Shown one piece after another: positions 58,747 through 64,000 of a DNA stretch of 64,000 nucleotides. The notes under the pieces are model-generated. The model was not told the DNA's origin. It was given only the letters and a program-made list of their open reading frames with translations, and searched no databases. Each line of letters starts with the position of its first letter. Position 1 is the stretch's first letter. Location: NCBI RefSeq assembly GCF_040499845.1, contig NZ_CP159342.1, positions 4,898,001-4,962,000 of the forward strand, read 5' to 3'. Origin of the DNA: Micromonospora sp. CCTCC AA 2012012. Lineage in GTDB: Bacteria > Actinomycetota > Actinomycetes > Mycobacteriales > Micromonosporaceae. Made by a program: the position numbers and the translations under genes.

Positions 58747-61260
58747 TCACTGAACACCCCCAGAATTGAGGAGCGGACCCGGGCGGCCGGCCTCGTCCGC
58801 CGCGACCCGGCTGGCCGGAACGGCCGAGGCGGGGGCGGGAACGGAGATCCGTACGACCGTGCCGGACGTCGCGCCGAGGCTGCGCCGCACGGTCGAACCG
58901 GGAGAGTTGGTCGGCAGCCAGACGACGCCGTCCGGCATCTCGGTGATCGCCGCCGGCAGGGTGACCGCACCGCGGTCGGTGCCCACCGTCACCGGCTCAC
59001 CGTCGGCCACGCCGAGCGCCTCGGCGGTGCCCTTGCCCAGCCGGACCACCGGCGGACGGGCGGTGCCGGCGAGGTGCTCGTCGCCGTCGGTCAGGCTGCC
59101 CAGGTCGATCAACTGGTGCCAGGTGGCCAGCACGGCCTCCCCGGCGCCGGGGTGCGGCACCGCCGCCGGCTCCACCGACGGGGCGGACGGCCGGTCGGCC
59201 CGGGTCGGCGGCAGCGCGCCCAGCTCCCGGCGGACGCTCATCACGTCACCGGTGCCGAGTCGCACGTCGAGCTGGGCGGCGAGCGCGTCCAGCACCCGGC
59301 CGTCGGTCATCGCGGTCGTCTCCAGCACCGCCTCGAAGGGACGCAACCGCCCCTCCCAGTCCAGGAAGCTGCCGGCCTTCTCGGCGACCGGGGCGACCGG
59401 GAGGACCACGTCCGCCCGGCGGGCCACCGCGCTGTTGCGCAGTTCCAGGCTGACCAGGAACGGCACCGCGTCGAGGGCCTCCTCGGCCAGCCGCGGGTCG
59501 GCCAGGTCGGCCGGGTCCACCCCGGCCACCACCAGGGCGCCGAGCCGGCCACCGGCGGCGGCGGCGAGGATGCCGTCGGTGTCCCGGCCGGCCTGGCTCG
59601 GGATCACCCCGGCGGCGATGTCCCACGCCTCGCCGAGCTCGGCCCGGGCACCCGGCTCGGTGACCAGGCGGCCACCGGGGAGCAGGTTGGGCAGGCAGCC
59701 CGCGTCGACCGCACCGCGGTCACCGGCACGCCGCGGCACCCAGGCCAGCTTGGCACCCGTACGCCGGGCGACGTCCGCGGCGGCGGAGAGCCCGCCCGGC
59801 ACGGCGCCCAGCCGCTCGCCCACGAGCAGGATCGCGCCCGGCTGGCTCAGCGCCTCGGCGACCGTGGCGTGCTCGGCGAGCACGCTGGCCTCCTCGCCCG
59901 GCACCACCCGGGCCAGCTTGGCCCCGAGCTTCTCCAGGCCGCGCGTGGCGAACGGCGCGATCGCGTACACCGTGAGCTTCTTCTTCAGGTACGCCTTGCG
60001 CAGCCGCAGGAAGAGGATCGGGCACTCCTCCTCCGGCTCCAGGCCGACCAGCACCACCGCGGGCGCGTTCTCCACGTCCGTGTAGGTGACGTCGGTGACC
60101 CCGGCGACGCTGCTGGCCAGGAAGTCGGCCTCCTCGCGGGAGACCGGCCGGGCCCGGAAGTCGATGTCGTTGGTGTTCAACGCGACCCGGGCGAACTTCG
60201 CGTACGCGTAGGCGTCCTCGACGGTCAGCCGGCCGCCGGTGAGCACCGCCGTGCCCTGCCCGCCGTCGCGGGCCGCGCGCAGCCCCTCGGCGGCGCGGGT
60301 CAGCGCCTCGCTCCAGGACGCCTCGCGCAGCTCACCGGTCCGCTCGTCGCGGACCAGCGGGGTGGTGAGCCGGTCGAAGGCGCGGGTGTACTGGAAGCCC
60401 CACCGGCCCTTGTCGCAGTTCCACTCCTCGTTGACCTGCGGGTCGTCGCCGGCCAGCCGGCGCAGCACCTTGCCCCGCCGCCAGTCGGTGCGCTGGGCGC
60501 AGCCGGCCGAGCAGTGCTCGCAGACGCTCGGGGTGGAGACCAGGTCGAACGGGCGGGCCCGGAACCGGTACTGCGCGCCGGTCAGCGCGCCCACCGGGCA
60601 GATCTGCACCGTGTTCCCGGAGAAGTACGAGTTGAACGGCACGTCACCGCTGTCGTCCCCGGACTCCGCGCCGTACGCGTCGTCCCGGTAGATGTTGATC
60701 TCCTCGGCGGACGACCGGCCCATCAGGTCGATGAACTTGTCACCGGCGATCTCCTCGGAGAACCGGGTGCAGCGCTGGCAGAGCACGCAGCGCTCGCGGT
60801 CGAGCAGCACCTGGGTGCTGATCTCCATCGGCTTCTCGTACTCCCGCTTGTGCTCGTGGAAGCGGGAGTCCGTCCGGCCGGTGGACATGGCCTGGTTCTG
60901 CAGCGGGCACTCGCCGCCCTTGTCGCACATCGGGCAGTCGAGGGGGTGGTTCACCAGCAGCAGCTCCATGATCCCCTCCTGCGCCTTCTTGGCGACGCCA
61001 GAGGTGAGCTGGGTGCGGACCACCATGCCGTCGGCGACGGTCTGGGTGCAGGAGGCGACCGGCTTGCGCTGGCCCTCCACCTCCACCAGGCACTGCCGGC
61101 AGGCGCCGGCCGGGGCCAGCAGCGGGTGGTCGCAGAACCGCGGGATCTCGGTGCCGATCTGCTCGGCGACCCGGATCAGCAGGGCGCCCTTGGGGGCGGT
61201 GACCTCGACGCCGTCGATGGTGAGGGTGACGGTCTCGGTCTGCTTGGCGACGTCGGTCAT
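58747..61260 (-). CDS. nuoG: NADH-quinone oxidoreductase subunit G
   Basis: 837 aa. The N-terminal 2Fe-2S ferredoxin fold has [15 protein letters not shown] and a later Cys; [14 protein letters not shown] and [10 protein letters not shown] supply further cluster ligands. Then comes a molybdopterin oxidoreductase-like domain ([22 protein letters not shown]) that has lost its cofactor role. It carries the longest electron wire in the peripheral arm. ATG 61260 overlaps the nuoF stop (TAATG). Confidence 0.96.
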   Translation of the reverse strand: MTDVAKQTETVTLTIDGVEVTAPKGALLIRVAEQIGTEIPRFCDHPLLAPAGACRQCLVEVEGQRKPVASCTQTVADGMVVRTQLTSGVAKKAQEGIMELLLVNHPLDCPMCDKGGECPLQNQAMSTGRTDSRFHEHKREYEKPMEISTQVLLDRERCVLCQRCTRFSEEIAGDKFIDLMGRSSAEEINIYRDDAYGAESGDDSGDVPFNSYFSGNTVQICPVGALTGAQYRFRARPFDLVSTPSVCEHCSAGCAQRTDWRRGKVLRRLAGDDPQVNEEWNCDKGRWGFQYTRAFDRLTTPLVRDERTGELREASWSEALTRAAEGLRAARDGGQGTAVLTGGRLTVEDAYAYAKFARVALNTNDIDFRARPVSREEADFLASSVAGVTDVTYTDVENAPAVVLVGLEPEEECPILFLRLRKAYLKKKLTVYAIAPFATRGLEKLGAKLARVVPGEEASVLAEHATVAEALSQPGAILLVGERLGAVPGGLSAAADVARRTGAKLAWVPRRAGDRGAVDAGCLPNLLPGGRLVTEPGARAELGEAWDIAAGVIPSQAGRDTDGILAAAAGGRLGALVVAGVDPADLADPRLAEEALDAVPFLVSLELRNSAVARRADVVLPVAPVAEKAGSFLDWEGRLRPFEAVLETTAMTDGRVLDALAAQLDVRLGTGDVMSVRRELGALPPTRADRPSAPSVEPAAVPHPGAGEAVLATWHQLIDLGSLTDGDEHLAGTARPPVVRLGKGTAEALGVADGEPVTVGTDRGAVTLPAAITEMPDGVVWLPTNSPGSTVRRSLGATSGTVVRISVPAPASAVPASRVAADEAGRPGPLLNSGGVQ

Positions 61261-62576
61261 TAGTGGGCTCCCACCAGAGACTTGTCCGACAGCTTCGGCG
61301 CGGTACGTCCCTCGATGTAGTCGAGGTAGTCCTGCTTGAAGTACTTCAGCGACGAGGTCACCGAGCTGGTCGCACCGTCACCCAGACCGCAGAACGCGCG
61401 GCCGAGGATGTTGTCGCAGGTGTCGAGCAGAGTGTCCAGGTCCTCGTGGGTGCCCTGGCCGGCGAGGATCCGCCGGTAGACCCGGACCATCCAGTAGTTG
61501 CCCTCGCGGCACGGGGTGCACTTGCCGCACGACTCGTGGTGATAGAACTCCAGCCACCGGTAGGTCGCGTAGACCGGGCAGTCCTGGTCGGAGAAGATCT
61601 GGGTGGCCGTGGTGCCCAGGATCGAGCCGGCCGCCGCCACCCCCTCGAAGTCCAGCGGCACGTCCAGGTGCTCGGCGGTGAGCAGCGGCGTCGACGAGCC
61701 GCCCGGCGTCCAGAACCGCAGCTCGTGCCCGGGCTGCATCCCGCCGGCCAGCTCGATCAGCTCGCGCAGGGTGACGCCCATCGAGCACTCGAACTGGCCC
61801 GGGTTGGCGATCCGCCCGGAGAGCGAATAGATCATCGGCCCGGAGGACTTCTCGGTGCCCATGGTCTTCCACCAGTCGGCGCCTCCCAGCACGATGTACG
61901 GCACGCTGGCGATGGTGCCGACGTTGTTCACCACGGTCGGGCTGGCGTACAGGCCGTGGGTCGCCGGGAACGGCGGGCGGAGCCGGGGCTGACCCCGGAA
62001 GCCCTCCAGCGAGTCCAGCAGCGCGGTCTCCTCACCGCAGATGTACGCCCCGGCGCCGGAGTGGACCACCAGCTCCAGGTCGAAGCCGGTGCCCATGATG
62101 TTCCGGCCGAGGTAGCCCTTGGCCTGCGCCTCGGCCACCGCGTTGCGCAGCCGCCGCGCGGCGTGCACCGCCTCGCCCCGGATGTAGATGTAGGCGCGGT
62201 TGGCCCGGATCGCGTACGACGCGATGATCACGCCCTCGACCAGCGAGTGCGGGTCGTGCGTCATCAGCGGCAGGTCCTTGCAGGTGCCCGGCTCGCCCTC
62301 GTCGGCGTTGACCACCAGGTAGTGCGGCTTGCCGTCGCCCTGCGGGATGAAGCCCCACTTCAGGCCGGTCGGGAAGCCCGCGCCACCGCGGCCGCGCAGC
62401 CCGGAGTCCTTGATCAGCTGGATCAGGTCGTCCGGGTGGGCCTTGAGCGCCTTGCGCAGGGCGGCGTAGCCGTCCAACCGCTCGTAGGTGCCGATCCGCC
62501 AGGCGTCCGGCGACAGCCAGCGCTTGGTCAGCACCGGCGTCAGCTTGGCCAGCGTCTCCGGCCGAGGAGTGGTCAC
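61260..62576 (-). CDS. nuoF: NADH-quinone oxidoreductase subunit F (NADH/FMN site)
   Basis: 438 aa. [18 protein letters not shown] is the NADH site, and [16 protein letters not shown] the FMN site. [16 protein letters not shown] with a later Cys ligates cluster N3. It takes electrons from NADH. GTG 62576 overlaps the nuoE stop (GTGA). Confidence 0.98.
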   Translation of the reverse strand: MTTPRPETLAKLTPVLTKRWLSPDAWRIGTYERLDGYAALRKALKAHPDDLIQLIKDSGLRGRGGAGFPTGLKWGFIPQGDGKPHYLVVNADEGEPGTCKDLPLMTHDPHSLVEGVIIASYAIRANRAYIYIRGEAVHAARRLRNAVAEAQAKGYLGRNIMGTGFDLELVVHSGAGAYICGEETALLDSLEGFRGQPRLRPPFPATHGLYASPTVVNNVGTIASVPYIVLGGADWWKTMGTEKSSGPMIYSLSGRIANPGQFECSMGVTLRELIELAGGMQPGHELRFWTPGGSSTPLLTAEHLDVPLDFEGVAAAGSILGTTATQIFSDQDCPVYATYRWLEFYHHESCGKCTPCREGNYWMVRVYRRILAGQGTHEDLDTLLDTCDNILGRAFCGLGDGATSSVTSSLKYFKQDYLDYIEGRTAPKLSDKSLVGAH

Positions 62577-63664
62577 TTCTGGCCCCCCGTTTCGCTCGCG
62601 ACCGTCGGGCTCGCGCCGTTGGCGCCCGTCGCCGCTTCCTTGAGGTTGCGCTCCTGCGCACCGGCCACGTCACCGGCGGGCTTGCCGTCGCCGGCCGGCG
62701 CGTTGGCCGCCGCGCCGGCGGCCTGCGCCTCCTGCGCGTCGCGCGGTGCCGGCGCGGTGGTGTCCGTCGGGACCTTGGTGCCGGGGGCGTCCGGCGCGGC
62801 GGTCGCCGCGGTCGGCTGCCGGGTCTCGGCGGTACGCACCTGCGGCGACTTGTCGTCCGGTGCCTTCACGTCCGGCGCGGTGCTGCCGGTCGGCTGCGCC
62901 GGCTTCGCCGGTTCGGCGGCCGGTGCGGCCGGCTTGGCGGCTTCCGCCTTCGCCTTCGCCTCGGCGGCGGCCTTGTCCGCCTCCGCCTTGCTCCGGATCG
63001 GAGTGTTCGGGTCGAAGCCGGGTACGGAGATGCCGTACTGCTCCGCCAACCGCAGGCCCCGCAGGGTCGGCTCGCCCGGCCCGCCGTCGGCGACCGCGCC
63101 CTCGCGCTCGTCGGCGAAGCCGGCGAGCTGCACGGCCATCTCCTTGAGCGTGCAGAGCCGGGCGCCCCGGGTCGGCATCGGCCGGCCACCGGCCCGCAGC
63201 TCGTCGACCACGCCGACCGCGGCCTGCGGGTCGACGCCGTCGAAGAAGTCGTAGTTGACGGTCATCACCGGGCCGTAGTCGCACGCCGCCAGGCACTCGG
63301 CGTGCTCCAGGGTGATCTTCCCGTCGCCGGTGGTCTCGTCGTGCCCGACGCCGAGGTGCTCGGCGAGGGTGTCGTAGACCTCCTGCCCGCCCAGCACGTT
63401 GCACATCGTGTTGGTGCAGACGCTGACCAGGTAGTCGCCGGTCGGCTTGCGCTTGTACATGGTGTAGAAGGTCGCCACCGCGCCGACCTGGGCCTTGTTC
63501 AGGCCGAGCACCTCGGCACAGAACTCGACGCCGGCCGGGGAGACGTAGCCCTCCTCGGACTGGACCAGGTGCAGCAGCGGCAGCAGCGCCGAGCGGGACC
63601 GGTCCGCCGGGTACCGGGCGACGATCTCCCGCGCCCGCTCCCGAGTCGTGTCACTGAAAGTCAT
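62573..63664 (-). CDS. nuoE: NADH-quinone oxidoreductase subunit E with long Ala/Pro-rich tail
   Basis: 363 aa. The thioredoxin-like core (residues 1-200) has CTNTMC and CLAACDYGP as 2Fe-2S ligands of cluster N1a. The core is followed by a conserved-looking stretch and then an extension of about 125 residues, rich in Ala, Lys, Glu and Pro, with no fold. Most NuoE proteins end near residue 160-250. The last codons fall in a repeat-like stretch also seen between nuoH and nuoG. ATG 63664 overlaps the nuoD stop (ATGA). Confidence 0.95.
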   Translation of the reverse strand: MTFSDTTRERAREIVARYPADRSRSALLPLLHLVQSEEGYVSPAGVEFCAEVLGLNKAQVGAVATFYTMYKRKPTGDYLVSVCTNTMCNVLGGQEVYDTLAEHLGVGHDETTGDGKITLEHAECLAACDYGPVMTVNYDFFDGVDPQAAVGVVDELRAGGRPMPTRGARLCTLKEMAVQLAGFADEREGAVADGGPGEPTLRGLRLAEQYGISVPGFDPNTPIRSKAEADKAAAEAKAKAEAAKPAAPAAEPAKPAQPTGSTAPDVKAPDDKSPQVRTAETRQPTAATAAPDAPGTKVPTDTTAPAPRDAQEAQAAGAAANAPAGDGKPAGDVAGAQERNLKEAATGANGASPTVASETGGQK

Positions 63665-64000
63665 CGGTCACATCCACCCATCACGGGGTCCAGCGAGGCG
63701 CCACCGGCGATCACGTCGGCGATCAGGCCGCCCTCGGCCATCGCCGGCAGGGCCTGGAGGTTGACGAAGCTCGGCTCCCGGTAGTGCACCCGGTAGGGGC
63801 GGGTGCCACCGTCGGAGACCGCGTGCACGCCCAGCTCGCCGCGGGGCGACTCGACGGCCACGTACACCTGGCCTGGGGGGACCCGGAAGCCCTCGGTGAC
63901 GAGCTTGAAGTGGTGGATCAGCGACTCCATCGACTGACCCATGATCTTGGCGACGTGCTCCAGCGAGTTGCCCATGCCGTCGACGCCGATGGCGAGCTGC
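63661..64000 (-). CDS. nuoD: NADH-quinone oxidoreductase subunit D, C-terminal part
   Basis: Only the last 113 codons are in the window. [32 protein letters not shown] and [36 protein letters not shown] are the conserved NuoD C-terminus, with the [12 protein letters not shown] motif and a terminal DPVMGGCDR. NuoD lines the quinone cavity with NuoB. The gene continues off the right edge, presumably preceded by nuoA-C. Confidence 0.97.
   Translation of the reverse strand, partial: QLAIGVDGMGNSLEHVAKIMGQSMESLIHHFKLVTEGFRVPPGQVYVAVESPRGELGVHAVSDGGTRPYRVHYREPSFVNLQALPAMAEGGLIADVIAGGASLDPVMGGCDR

Noticed and set aside
1..64000. tRNA, rRNA, insertion sequence, CRISPR or replication origin
   Set aside because: None seen: no cloverleaf, transposase, spacer array or DnaA-box cluster was recognised by reading both strands.

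Overview
This 64 kb window is high-GC actinobacterial chromosome, most likely from a Micromonospora-like member of the Micromonosporaceae. That call is an inference from G/C-ending codons, frequent GTG starts, a BldG regulator, gene order, and typical family members. No phage, IS, CRISPR array, tRNA or rRNA was seen. Two stretches echo known actinobacterial synteny. One runs topA - hppA - bldG - DECH helicase - Tad pilus genes - ssd - HAD phosphatase - acs, as around Streptomyces bldG and M. tuberculosis Rv3646c-Rv3667. The other is the nuo operon.

Layout. 1-2115: truncated membrane receptor with duplicated sensor/HAMP modules. 2441-9222: topA, a possible WhiA-like small protein, a lipoprotein and a K+-independent H+-pyrophosphatase, all on minus. 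9544-10334: bldG and an anti-sigma kinase-like partner, divergent from a DUF1998/MrfA-type helicase (10468-12963). 13156-13988: a 68-aa protein under a LacI/CebR-like operator, then a LURP-one-like protein. 14183-19712: a compact, translationally coupled Tad cluster (Ssd, CpaF, TadB, TadC, a 55-aa Flp pilin, two TadE-like pseudopilins). 20042-22056: a membrane-anchored bacterial VHL-beta protein and a SigE-family sigma/membrane-protein pair. 22527-26324: HAD phosphatase, degenerate Fic-like protein and acetyl-CoA synthetase.

26591-34789 holds three consecutive secreted M6 (immune inhibitor A-like) metalloproteases, each with its own leader and terminator. After a lipoprotein and an epoxide-hydrolase-fold protein that lacks its nucleophile comes a partial type VII secretion (ESX) locus at 36422-43822: an unknown protein, a 978-aa double-SseB protein, mycosin MycP, two WXG100 proteins and an EccE-like protein. 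EccB, EccC and EccD are absent from the window. 43865-49202 carries a small membrane protein, GNAT, RarD, an ECF sigma/zinc anti-sigma pair whose sigma gene appears to start at ATC, and an IclR/MFS divergent pair.

49363-64000 holds a long-chain polyprenyl diphosphate synthase and nuoD(partial)-EFGHIJKLMN, all on minus. The synthase probably supplies the menaquinone side chain for the quinone pool used by complex I.

Recurring themes are stop/start overlaps (ATGA, GTGA, TGATG) inside operons and several genes whose -10-like hexamer lies 6-9 nt before the start codon, suggesting leaderless mRNAs. The most interesting items are the VHL-beta protein, the partial ESX locus with the SseB fusion, the ATC-initiated sigma factor, the CebR-like operator before a tiny gene, the tripled M6 proteases and the hydrolase with a Gly nucleophile position.
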